Shown here one piece after another: positions 8,875-17,372 of a stretch of DNA of 64,000 nt. The stretch is from JAKAWW01 sp049965095 (lineage in GTDB: Archaea > Micrarchaeota > Micrarchaeia > Micrarchaeales > Micrarchaeaceae), in the NCBI GenBank assembly GCA_049965095.1, contig JBMFWR010000001.1, forward strand, positions 101,753 to 165,752, given 5' to 3'. Under the pieces are notes generated by a model, which saw only the letters and a list, made by a program, of their open reading frames with translations, was not told where the DNA came from and did not search any database. A program made the translations under genes and the position numbers. The stretch's first letter is position 1; every line of letters starts with the position of its first letter.

Positions 8875-9237
8875 ATGATCTTGAAACCAGTGGCAAAGGC
8901 AGTAAGCGAGGCATTGAAAGCGCCTGCCACTATGGAATATCCTGAACAAAAGGAATTGCTTACTGACAATTATCGCGGCATACACAAGTTAGATATTGAA
9001 ACATGCATAAGCTGCGGCGCATGTGCTAGGATATGCCCAAACCAGACCATAACAATGGTAAATACAGAAACAGAAAAAGGCACAAAGTTGATGCCAGAGG
9101 TTAATCTGGAGCGCTGCTTGTTCTGCGCTCTCTGCGAAGAGGTTTGTCCTACCAAATGCCTTGTGCTAACGAAGGATTACAGCTTTGAAAAATACGACAG
9201 GAGGGAATTTGTCAAAAGGCCAGAAGAGCTAAAGTGA
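8875..9237 (+). CDS. nuoI: NuoI-like ferredoxin subunit
   Basis: 120 residues with two 4Fe-4S motifs: CISCGACARICP and CLFCALCEEVCP. This is the subunit that hands electrons from the peripheral arm to the terminal cluster near the quinone. It is shorter than bacterial NuoI (about 160-180 residues) and similar to compact archaeal FpoI-type proteins. The gene starts five bases after nuoH stops. Its presence implies that a peripheral electron-input module should exist elsewhere in the genome. Confidence 0.93.
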   Translation: MILKPVAKAVSEALKAPATMEYPEQKELLTDNYRGIHKLDIETCISCGACARICPNQTITMVNTETEKGTKLMPEVNLERCLFCALCEEVCPTKCLVLTKDYSFEKYDRREFVKRPEELK

Positions 9238-9241
9238 TGTG

Positions 9242-9715
9242 ATGATTCAATTATTGTTCGCATTGATCGCGCTGCTTGAGATACTGTCAATATCCTCTAT
9301 ATTCGTGGCTAAAAATGTGCTGCATTCTGTGATAATGTTATCAATATCCTTCATACTTAGCTCTCTAATATTCGCGCTTGTTGGGCAGCCTCTTCTTGCC
9401 CTTTTGCAAATTTTCATAATGGTAGGCGGCGTGATGACATACATGTTTATAGGTATGGCGTCTGCCGGTATATCCAGGTTTAAGCATGTTTCATATGCTA
9501 CGCTTGCGCTATATGCCCTAGTGGCATTTGCCGTATTGTATTATTCGACTGCAAATGTTGCATACTCTGATGGAGCTAACGCCCTTTCAAGGACCTCTAT
9601 AGCGCTGCAGCTTGGCTCTGGCCTTGGCGTAATTGCAATAGCTGTCGTGGCGTTGTTTGGCGTAGGCATAGGCTCGATAGTGTTGCTCAAGGCAATGGTG
9701 GTAGAAAATGCTTGA
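9242..9715 (+). CDS. nuoJ: NADH-quinone oxidoreductase subunit J-like
   Basis: 157-residue membrane protein with about five membrane segments. The central helix with IFIMVGGVMTYMFIGM matches the glycine-containing TM3 of NuoJ, which has a pi-bulge in complex I. The ATG at 9242 is preferred over the overlapping GTG at 9239. The 3' end overlaps nuoK by 8 bases. Confidence 0.88.
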   Translation: MIQLLFALIALLEILSISSIFVAKNVLHSVIMLSISFILSSLIFALVGQPLLALLQIFIMVGGVMTYMFIGMASAGISRFKHVSYATLALYALVAFAVLYYSTANVAYSDGANALSRTSIALQLGSGLGVIAIAVVALFGVGIGSIVLLKAMVVENA

Positions 9716-10004
9716 GTACCTTGTAATGCTTTCAATGGCAATAATTTCGATAGGAATAGCAGGAGTCATGGCAAGCAGGCATTTTATCATAATCATATTG
9801 TCAATAGAAACCTTGCTTCTTGGTGCCTCGCTTTTGGCTGTTTCCATGTACAGCTACGCGATACAAGGCGCAATAATAACCCTTCTTGTTTCAATATGGA
9901 GCATAGCCGCTATTGAGGTGATGGGCGCAGTGGTAATATACAGATATCTCGCAACCAACGAGTTCAGCATGGACGTTGGAAAGCTTTCAAAGCTGAGGGA
10001 TTGA
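9708..10004 (+). CDS. nuoK: NADH-quinone oxidoreductase subunit K-like
   Basis: 98 residues and three membrane segments, the normal NuoK size. FIIIILSIETLLLGASLL carries the conserved Glu of TM2 (Glu in SIETLL), and SIAAIEVMGAVVIY carries the second conserved Glu in TM3; both are proton-path residues in complex I. It overlaps nuoJ by 8 bases and its stop abuts nuoL. Confidence 0.92.
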   Translation: MLEYLVMLSMAIISIGIAGVMASRHFIIIILSIETLLLGASLLAVSMYSYAIQGAIITLLVSIWSIAAIEVMGAVVIYRYLATNEFSMDVGKLSKLRD

Positions 10005-11771
10005 ATGCTAGCGCTGCTTTTGCTTCTGCCTCTCACAATTTCCGCCTTGTTATCTCCTATACTTAGAGAGCACTTTGGCGCAATAAAATATGTAGCTCTT
10101 TTAGCTAGCATAATAACTCTTGCAATGCTTCCTTTTGTAAGCACAGGGGTTACAAACAGCTTGTTATGGTTTAGCATAAGTGGTTATAATTTTCACATAA
10201 CAACTCAAACCATGCCGCTAAACATGATACTCTTGTGGCTTATTGCCATAATAACGCCCCTTATAATAGCTTATTCGATAGGTTTCATGGAGACCCCAAG
10301 CGAGCAGGCGCGCTTCTACTTCGAGCTTTGTGTATTTGCAAGCGCAATGCTCCTTTTCGCCATGTCTGGCAATTTCATAGCAATGTTTATAGGATGGGAA
10401 ATGCTTGGCATAACAAGCTATCTCCTAATAGGTTTTTGGTACTACAAGGAAAAACCCCCGCAGGCGGCACGCAAGGCAATAATCACAGTTTTCATTGGCG
10501 ACATGATGATGCTTGCCGCCATGGCAATAATATGGAATGCATATGGCACATTCAATTTTTCAGCTCTCGCTTCAGCAGGTGTAAAAGCCCCGCTTTTCTA
10601 TGCAATGCTGCTTGTCATGTTTGCGGCATTTACAAAATCTGCTCAGTTTCCATTCCAGGAATGGCTCCCTGATGCAATGGAAGGCCCTACTCCTGTATCC
10701 GCTTTTCTCCATTCCTCCACAATGGTGAAGGCTGGAGTATTCATCATCGCAGTATTGCTCCCAATATACGAAGAGCTTTCAATGGGATGGCTGCTTGTAG
10801 CCTTTGGAATTATCACGGCAATCATAGCGATGGCAGACGCCCTTGTAGAAAAGCACATTAAGCGCATTTTGGCATATTCAACAATTGAAGACATGGGCCT
10901 TATGTTTGTTGCACTAGGCTTCGGTTCGATAGTTGGTGCAATGGTACTTTTTGTTGCGCAGGCCTTTTACAAGGCACTGCTTTTCATGAATGCTGGCACA
11001 ATAATGAATGCTAACGAAGGTGCCGAAAGCATATATTCAAGTTATGAATCCAGGAGCAGCAAGCCTCTTTTTGCAGTCATGATTATAGGAGTACTTTCAA
11101 TAATAGGTGTATTTCCTCTAAGCGGGTTCTTTGGCAAAATCGGGGTTGAGGGCTCTGCATCAAATCCTGTTGTTTATGCAATACTGCTTGTGATAGATTT
11201 TGTAACCGCTATATACATGGTTAGATGGGTTGCCGTGCCATCGAGAAAAGCCCCATCGCAATACGAATCAGCTTTGATAAGCAGCAACTATCGCTTGACA
11301 CCAAAATCAATGATGATACCTCAGTACATACTTGCAGCACTTGTGATAGCAGCAAGCGCTGCTTTCATATACGCCGCGCCATCTTACAGTCCATACCTAA
11401 AATTGCCATTGCGTGCAATCGAATCCTTCATAGAGACAATTGTTGTGTTTATCGGCTCAATAATTGGAATTTACATAATCTCAAAATACGCGCAATTGAG
11501 TTCAGAACGCCATCCTGTGCTGTACAGCATAGCGTACAGCACCGGGTTTTTTAACTCCGCATACAGGTATATTGCTTCTGCATTTGCGATAGCAGGCAGC
11601 GCATTCGAAGCGTTTGAATATTCCCTTTACGATTTTATTAAGCTTGGCGGCTCAGCAGTGGTTGATTTTGGCGCATATGTTCGCAAAATCGAGAATGGGC
11701 AAATTAATACTTACGCAATGGCGTTTGCCATAGGGATATTGATTGCAATCGCAATGATGGTGTTGCTGTGA
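10005..11771 (+). CDS. nuoL: NADH-quinone oxidoreductase subunit L-like
   Basis: 588 residues; the distal antiporter-like proton pump of complex I. Key residues are visible: the TM5 glutamate in GWEMLGITSYLLIGF, the lysine in FTKSAQFPFQEWLPDAMEGP, and the histidine/lysine in AFLHSSTMVKAGV. The C-terminal extension includes the region corresponding to the long lateral helix and final membrane segment, but it is shorter than in E. coli NuoL (613). It directly follows nuoK and overlaps nuoM by four bases (GTGA). Confidence 0.95.
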   Translation: MLALLLLLPLTISALLSPILREHFGAIKYVALLASIITLAMLPFVSTGVTNSLLWFSISGYNFHITTQTMPLNMILLWLIAIITPLIIAYSIGFMETPSEQARFYFELCVFASAMLLFAMSGNFIAMFIGWEMLGITSYLLIGFWYYKEKPPQAARKAIITVFIGDMMMLAAMAIIWNAYGTFNFSALASAGVKAPLFYAMLLVMFAAFTKSAQFPFQEWLPDAMEGPTPVSAFLHSSTMVKAGVFIIAVLLPIYEELSMGWLLVAFGIITAIIAMADALVEKHIKRILAYSTIEDMGLMFVALGFGSIVGAMVLFVAQAFYKALLFMNAGTIMNANEGAESIYSSYESRSSKPLFAVMIIGVLSIIGVFPLSGFFGKIGVEGSASNPVVYAILLVIDFVTAIYMVRWVAVPSRKAPSQYESALISSNYRLTPKSMMIPQYILAALVIAASAAFIYAAPSYSPYLKLPLRAIESFIETIVVFIGSIIGIYIISKYAQLSSERHPVLYSIAYSTGFFNSAYRYIASAFAIAGSAFEAFEYSLYDFIKLGGSAVVDFGAYVRKIENGQINTYAMAFAIGILIAIAMMVLL

Positions 11772-13177
11772 ATATAATAATATTTATGCTGCTGGTGCCT
11801 CTTGCCGCTCTGTTGGTAGAGCTTATTACTGATAAAAGGTATTCTGTACCAATAGCAATAGGCTCTACAATGCTTATGCTGCTATTTTCTCTTTATCTAC
11901 TCGGTTACAGCATTGAAAACAATTCAATAGCGATTTCTGCAACATATCTATTGATACCACATATAAATTCGGGCTTCTCTTTTTATATAGGAATAGTACA
12001 GCTGGCCCTTCTTTTAATGGCTTCGGTGGTACTGCTAGTAAGCTCAATGTCAGGCAATCTTGAAGGGAAGGATCCCAGATTATCTTCATCGCTTATACTG
12101 CTGTTTCAGCTTGCAAGCACCGGACTTTTCACATCATCAAACTTCTTCGCATTCTTTGTGTTCTGGGATATTGGGGTAGTAGCAGCATTCTTGATGATTG
12201 CCGCGCTGGGAATGGCCTCAAGCAGACAGCCAGCAATGAATTTCTTAATATACGAGATATTTGCAAGCGCAATGCTCCTTATAGGAATACTGCTTATATA
12301 CTCATATACGCCATCACACACCTTTGACATTTATTCCATTGCAACCAGCTCCGCATCTATCCCAGTGAATATACAACTGCTCATATTTGCGCTCATGTCA
12401 CTTGCCTTCATAGTAAACATGCCTCTATTCCCATTTCATTCGTGGATGCCAGGAGCATATTCAGAATCATCGACTCAAGGCTCAATGGTCCTCTCAGGAA
12501 TATTATCAAAGTTCGGGGCTTATGGCCTATTTATTGTTTTTGCCACAATGCCCATAGCATCGCATTATGCCGTTTACATAGCGGCGCTTGCAATAATATC
12601 CTCACTGTACGGCGCCTTTGTAATGCTTGCCCAAACTGACATAAAGCGCATAATAGCTTATGGTGCAATGGCAGAAACAGGAATAGTTGCACTCGGCATT
12701 AGTGCCAGCGCTGCAAGCATTATTGCAAAGGGTGGCGCAGTATACGGAATGCTTGCCCAGGGAATTGCAATAGCATTCATGTTCCAGGTTGCAGGCACAA
12801 TTTCATACGAGTTTGCAGAGCGCAATATAAAGCTTATAAAGGGCATAATAGCTACGTCAAAAGGAACAGCATATGCTTTTATAATGAGCATATTTGCCTT
12901 TGCAGGTATGCCGCTTACCGCAGGGTTCATAGCTGACATACTAATATTCATAGGAGCGTTCCACACATTTTCCTTTTACGCCCTGATACCTCTTGTGACT
13001 CTCGCATTGGCCGCCGCGTATTTGTATAGCGTGGCAAGCAAGTCTGTTTTGTCCGCAAGGGAGCACAGCGAGAGCGTTAAATTCTATGCACTTCCGCAAA
13101 AAGTTGGCTATGCCATATTCATCCTGTTTATATTTTTGTTTGGCATAATACCTTTTGCAATACTGGGGTTGCTTTGA
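11768..13177 (+). CDS. nuoM: NADH-quinone oxidoreductase subunit M-like
   Basis: 469 residues, about 14 membrane segments, starting at GTG overlapping nuoL. MPLFPFHSWMPGAYSES matches the conserved helix of antiporter-like subunits. At the position of the essential TM5 glutamate the sequence reads FVFWDIGVVAAFLM, with Asp134 instead of Glu. This conservative change at a normally near-invariant site may alter proton coupling. The family call rests on position in the operon and overall topology. Confidence 0.9.
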   Translation: MNIIIFMLLVPLAALLVELITDKRYSVPIAIGSTMLMLLFSLYLLGYSIENNSIAISATYLLIPHINSGFSFYIGIVQLALLLMASVVLLVSSMSGNLEGKDPRLSSSLILLFQLASTGLFTSSNFFAFFVFWDIGVVAAFLMIAALGMASSRQPAMNFLIYEIFASAMLLIGILLIYSYTPSHTFDIYSIATSSASIPVNIQLLIFALMSLAFIVNMPLFPFHSWMPGAYSESSTQGSMVLSGILSKFGAYGLFIVFATMPIASHYAVYIAALAIISSLYGAFVMLAQTDIKRIIAYGAMAETGIVALGISASAASIIAKGGAVYGMLAQGIAIAFMFQVAGTISYEFAERNIKLIKGIIATSKGTAYAFIMSIFAFAGMPLTAGFIADILIFIGAFHTFSFYALIPLVTLALAAAYLYSVASKSVLSAREHSESVKFYALPQKVGYAIFILFIFLFGIIPFAILGLL

Positions 13178-13178
13178 A

Positions 13179-14567
13179 ATGATCGACTCAAACGCTTTAG
13201 TAATGATTGTGCTTTTCGCGCTGTTGCCTACGCTTGGCGTTTTATCTGCAGTGCTGCGCAGCAGAATATTTGCAATAGCTTCAAGCACTATAATCTTATT
13301 TTTAATTATTTTTGTGGCAATAGCGCTTCTTGCCCAGGGAGTTAATCTCTCAATAGCAGGTGTATTGCATTTCTATCCGTTCTCCGATTTCTTCATAGCA
13401 CTTTTCTCAATGCTCATGATCCTCATAGAAATAATATCTTGGAATGCAAATTCCATCTCTAAGCTTCAGCCCCTCATTGGGTTTGCATCATTGTCTATAC
13501 TGATTGTGCCTGCGGCTTCAAGCCTGCTATCACTGTTCATAGGGCTTGAACTTTTCTCTGTTCTTGCGTCTTTCATGATTCTTGTTTCTGGAAAGCGCCA
13601 TATTGAAGCAGCAGTCAAATTTTTCATACTTGGTGCTCTGTCAATATCCCTTTTCTCTATAGCCCTTGCATTGGTTATGCCATATGATGGCACTCTTTCC
13701 ATAAGTGCAATCACGCAAAATCCTGCAATTGGTGGCATATCCGTGTTGCTTCTTGCCATTGCTTTCTTCGCAGCAGCACTTTCCTTTGATTCATCTATGT
13801 TTCCATTCAACCTCTGGGTACCCGATGTTTACGAAGGTGCACCTTCAAACATATCAGCACTTATAGCTGGCATAGGGAAAAAGCTTGCATTTGTAGCAAT
13901 AATCGAGGTGTTCTTTGTAGCGTTTGCGGGCTTTGGCAGCGAATATAGCAAACTTTTTATCCTACTTTCAATACTTACAATGTTTTATGGTAATCTGGCA
14001 GCCATGTCGCAAAAGAATATGAAGAGGCTTTTTGCATATTCATCAATATCGCAAGCTGGTTACATAATGATAGGGATTGCAGTGGCAACTCAATATGGTG
14101 TAAGTGCCAGTATTGTACAGATAGTGGCACACGCTTTTGCTATAGTTGGTGCTTTCGCCATAATAATGTTTCTAGAATCCAAGAACATCAATACCATTGA
14201 CGATTATACGGGCATGGCCGGCAGGAATGTTTTCATAGCAGTTTCACTTATAATAATAATGCTTTCAATGGCTGGAGTGCCTCCGTTTCTCGGCTTTGAA
14301 GGCAAGCTAATGCTGTTCTCAAGTGCGATAAGCACCAATTTGCTCTATCTTGCGCTTCTCGGCGTTCTCAACAGCTTCATATCAATATACTATTATGGAA
14401 AGGTAATGACCACAATGCTCTCCCGCCGCCACGAGAAGAAGATAGAAAACAGGTTTAGCATAATGCTTGTTGTAATAATAGTAATTGCCATACTACTGGT
14501 GTTCGGGATATACCCACAGCCTGTAATGAGCATAGCTTCTGCTTCTGTGGCATCTCTGCAGCCCTAA
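13179..14567 (+). CDS. nuoN: NADH-quinone oxidoreductase subunit N-like
   Basis: 462 residues, the third antiporter-like subunit. It keeps the TM5 glutamate (FIGLELFSVLASFMILVSG) and the Pro/Phe-rich segment SSMFPFNLWVPDVYEGAP with TM7/TM8 region IAGIGKKLAF, and QKNMKRLFAYSSISQAGYIMIG. The ATG at 13179, one base after the nuoM stop, is preferred over a TTG inside nuoM. It is the last gene of the operon; the next gene is convergent. Confidence 0.93.
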   Translation: MIDSNALVMIVLFALLPTLGVLSAVLRSRIFAIASSTIILFLIIFVAIALLAQGVNLSIAGVLHFYPFSDFFIALFSMLMILIEIISWNANSISKLQPLIGFASLSILIVPAASSLLSLFIGLELFSVLASFMILVSGKRHIEAAVKFFILGALSISLFSIALALVMPYDGTLSISAITQNPAIGGISVLLLAIAFFAAALSFDSSMFPFNLWVPDVYEGAPSNISALIAGIGKKLAFVAIIEVFFVAFAGFGSEYSKLFILLSILTMFYGNLAAMSQKNMKRLFAYSSISQAGYIMIGIAVATQYGVSASIVQIVAHAFAIVGAFAIIMFLESKNINTIDDYTGMAGRNVFIAVSLIIIMLSMAGVPPFLGFEGKLMLFSSAISTNLLYLALLGVLNSFISIYYYGKVMTTMLSRRHEKKIENRFSIMLVVIIVIAILLVFGIYPQPVMSIASASVASLQP

Positions 14568-14614
14568 TTAGGATAGTTGCATTCTTTGAAGCCCAATTTG
14601 CACATCTTGCGCTA

Positions 14615-15712
14615 TCAGTTAGAAAGTCCCCTCAGAATAAACCTCTTAAGCATTATGCTGGGCCTGTCCATATCGCCATACTTGCTTAGAAATGATTCCA
14701 TGCCAAATAGCTTTGCAAATTTGAGTAATCTTTCAAGCTTCTTTGTGTCAGCATTTGCATAATAGCCGTAGATGTGCTTGTGCATTGTTAAGTCCCTTCC
14801 GTAAAACTTCCTCCACTCTTTGTCATAGCGCTCTAGCATGTGCTCATTGTCAAGCCCTTTTTCTATTGTCCTTGCAAGAAGTCTTGCGCATTCTGTTCCA
14901 AATATTATGCCTCCTCCTGTTGTAGCCTTTACCTGCCCTGCGGCATCGCCTACCAGTGCTATGTTCTTTTTTGCAGTGATGCTCCTTGCGCTTATCGGTA
15001 TAATGCTCGCTGCCCCGCTTTCTTTTTTTGCTCCATCGATAATTTTTTGTACAAGTTCGCTTTTTGTGAATTCATCAAAGGCCCTGCTGCTTGTTTTTTT
15101 GTTCCTGCTGTTTACTCCAACCCCAACTTCAATGCGCTTGTTTCCATAAGGAACTATCCATCCAAAAAATCCCGGGGTGGCCTTTGAAAACTCCATGATT
15201 ACCTGATGTGTGTTTTCAAATTGCGGCACGGAAAATATCGCCTTGTAGGTCAATATGTAATCCTTTATTTCTGGGAAGTTGAAAGTGCTTGCAACAGTAG
15301 ATATCGCACCGTCCGCCCCCACTATCAAATTGCTTTTCCCCAATTCGATAAGCTCCTCTCTGTTGATGCGCTTTTTTAGGATCACCTTGGCTCCTGATTT
15401 GACCGCATTCCTGTATGCATTTACAGCAAGAACCTTCCTGTCTAGAACGTAAGCCTGGCTTGTCCTGGCCCTTACATTAAGCTCCTGGTTTCCCGCGCGT
15501 ATGATGGCTCCGTCAAGCTCATTTATCACTGCATTACTTATATCGATCCCAGCCCTCTTTATTCCGCTTATAGAGAGTATCCCTGAAGCTTTGTCAGCAC
15601 CCTCTTCAGGAGTTGCCTTCGATTCGTATACCGTAGCATTGATGCCGTTTTCGGCAAGCTCCCTTGCAAGCGAAAGCCCTACAATGCCTGCACCTATTAT
15701 ATAAACGTCCAT
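14615..15712 (-). CDS. Geranylgeranyl reductase family flavoprotein
   Basis: FAD-dependent oxidoreductase of 365 residues. The N-terminal Rossmann motif is VYIIGAGIVGLSLA; a second FAD motif is GDAAGQVKATTGGGI near residue 275; PGFFGWIVPYG matches the substrate-side motif of geranylgeranyl reductases. In archaea these enzymes hydrogenate the isoprenoid chains of di-geranylgeranylglycerol lipids, so membrane lipid saturation is the likely role. MDVYII at 15712 is chosen because the motif normally lies at the extreme N-terminus. Divergent from the TBP-like gene. Confidence 0.88.
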   Translation of the reverse strand: MDVYIIGAGIVGLSLARELAENGINATVYESKATPEEGADKASGILSISGIKRAGIDISNAVINELDGAIIRAGNQELNVRARTSQAYVLDRKVLAVNAYRNAVKSGAKVILKKRINREELIELGKSNLIVGADGAISTVASTFNFPEIKDYILTYKAIFSVPQFENTHQVIMEFSKATPGFFGWIVPYGNKRIEVGVGVNSRNKKTSSRAFDEFTKSELVQKIIDGAKKESGAASIIPISARSITAKKNIALVGDAAGQVKATTGGGIIFGTECARLLARTIEKGLDNEHMLERYDKEWRKFYGRDLTMHKHIYGYYANADTKKLERLLKFAKLFGMESFLSKYGDMDRPSIMLKRFILRGLSN

Positions 15713-15763
15713 CAAGGGCACCATTCTTTGCTATATATAAATGTTTCCATTTATAAATTATTA

Positions 15764-16096
15764 ATGTATGGTGATTCAACGGCCGAAACAAAAGGACGCG
15801 TAACGCACATAGGAATGCCCACAATAAAGGTGCAAAATATTGTTGTAAGTGCAGACCTCCATGCTGTGATAGACCTGTACTCTTTATCAAAGGACGTCAA
15901 GGCTGTTGACTACGAACCAGAGCAGTTTCCAGGTGCAATATTCGCGATAAGTGATCCGAAATCCAAGATAATACTTTTCAAAAACGGCAAAATGATATGC
16001 ACTGGCACTAACACAGAGGCAAACATAAAGCGCGCACTTGAGTATGCTACCAAGGTAATATCAAAATATGTAATATCAACCTCAGAAGCACAATAG
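15764..16096 (+). CDS. Single-repeat TATA-box-binding protein
   Basis: 110 residues, one TBP repeat. IKVQNIVVSADLHAVIDL, VDYEPEQFPGAIFAISDPKS and IILFKNGKMICTGTNTEAN match one canonical archaeal TBP half repeat in order and spacing, including the Phe of EQFPG and the Phe of ILFKNGK that correspond to DNA-intercalating positions. Archaeal TBP is normally about 180-200 residues with two such repeats; here the ORF ends after the first, and the next gene is on the opposite strand with no second repeat. It would have to dimerise to build the saddle. Start ATG 15764; the longer ORF start lies within the promoter region of the divergent gene. Confidence 0.85.
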   Translation: MYGDSTAETKGRVTHIGMPTIKVQNIVVSADLHAVIDLYSLSKDVKAVDYEPEQFPGAIFAISDPKSKIILFKNGKMICTGTNTEANIKRALEYATKVISKYVISTSEAQ

Positions 16097-17245
16097 CTAG
16101 CAGCCCTTGCTGACTTTTTTGAGTATCTTGTCATATTCAGCAAAGAACCTTTCCCACGAGTAGTTTTTTATTACCCTATTTCTTCCATTCTTTCCAAGCT
16201 CCTCTGCGAATTCCTTGTCTGAAGCTATTTCCAGCATGTATTTAGCCATCTCCTCTGGGCTATTTGCAAGATAGCCGGTTTTTCCTTGTATAATGGTCTC
16301 TTTTGGCCCGCCCTCGTTTACTGATATTACTGGCTTGGAGCTTGCCATCGCTTCCAATGGCACCAGCCCGTAATCCTCGTTCATAGCGGTGAAAAGCACA
16401 GCCGTGGAATTTGAATATAACTCAATGATTTTTTGTTCGCTTGCGTCCAGCACAAACTCTACATTGCCTATGCGCTTTGCCTCATTGGCAATCTTTTCGT
16501 AATACTTCTGGTAAAGCCTGTCGCGTGATAAAGCTCCGGCAATTACTAGATTGTAACCTTTTTTCTTCCTTTTGAATATCTCAAAGGCCTTCATCGCATA
16601 TTCTTGCCTCTTGTTCGGCGATATACGCGAAACATATAGAAAATAGTTGGCGTCACCGTTGTTTCTGTATTCTTTGTAGTCTATGCCGCCGTTCAATACC
16701 ATTGCATCTTTTCTGCCATAATATTTTTCAATCCTCGATTTGGTATTGGAGCTATTTGCTACTATGCACTCTATGTCCTTTACAATAGACTGATCAATGC
16801 TGCGCACAGCCTTTGCGCCTACCTTGTATATGAGCTTACCAAGCCCCTTTTTAAGAGAAATCCTGTAATCGTAAAGATCATATATATCCCTCAAAGGAGT
16901 ATGACAGTACCACAAAACCCTTTCGTTGTTCTTTCTTGCCCAGTGGCTTGGTGCTATATGTGCATTTAGCACGTCATAGTCATCGTTTAGCTTGAGGAAA
17001 TAGAAAGCCGATCCGTATGCAATGCCTTGGGAAGCCCTGCCATAGGGTATCAGCTTCTGCACAGTGCCCTTGCCTATTGTTTCAATGTCCAAATTCCTGA
17101 ATTCTTCAAAAGTTTTTCCTGGGTCATACTCTGCCGTGTATATTTTCGCCTTATAATGCTGGGCAATTTTCATGACTACCCTTTCAGCGCCGCCTTTCAG
17201 CGTGAGATTTGCCTGTGTTATTACAAGCTTCAATCGAAGCACCAT
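16097..17245 (-). CDS. GT4-family glycosyltransferase
   Basis: 382 residues, GT-B fold. N-terminal TLKGGAERVVMKIA is typical of the glycine-rich acceptor domain loop, and the C-terminal EDYGLVPLEAMASSKPVISVNEGGPKE is the EX7E nucleotide-sugar motif of GT4. It probably transfers a sugar from a nucleotide donor to a lipid, glycan or surface protein. Its stop abuts the stop of the convergent TBP gene at 16096/16097. No membrane segments. The substrate is unknown. Confidence 0.87.
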   Translation of the reverse strand: MVLRLKLVITQANLTLKGGAERVVMKIAQHYKAKIYTAEYDPGKTFEEFRNLDIETIGKGTVQKLIPYGRASQGIAYGSAFYFLKLNDDYDVLNAHIAPSHWARKNNERVLWYCHTPLRDIYDLYDYRISLKKGLGKLIYKVGAKAVRSIDQSIVKDIECIVANSSNTKSRIEKYYGRKDAMVLNGGIDYKEYRNNGDANYFLYVSRISPNKRQEYAMKAFEIFKRKKKGYNLVIAGALSRDRLYQKYYEKIANEAKRIGNVEFVLDASEQKIIELYSNSTAVLFTAMNEDYGLVPLEAMASSKPVISVNEGGPKETIIQGKTGYLANSPEEMAKYMLEIASDKEFAEELGKNGRNRVIKNYSWERFFAEYDKILKKVSKGC

Positions 17246-17372
17246 TTATTTATGTAAGCAAAGATTAAAAAAATAAAAAGCATGCTGTGCCTATTCACAC
17301 GCCAAGGCAATAAATATAAAGGTGAAAGGCAAGTATATAATAGCAAGCGCATTCGCAATAGCTGATGATTCG

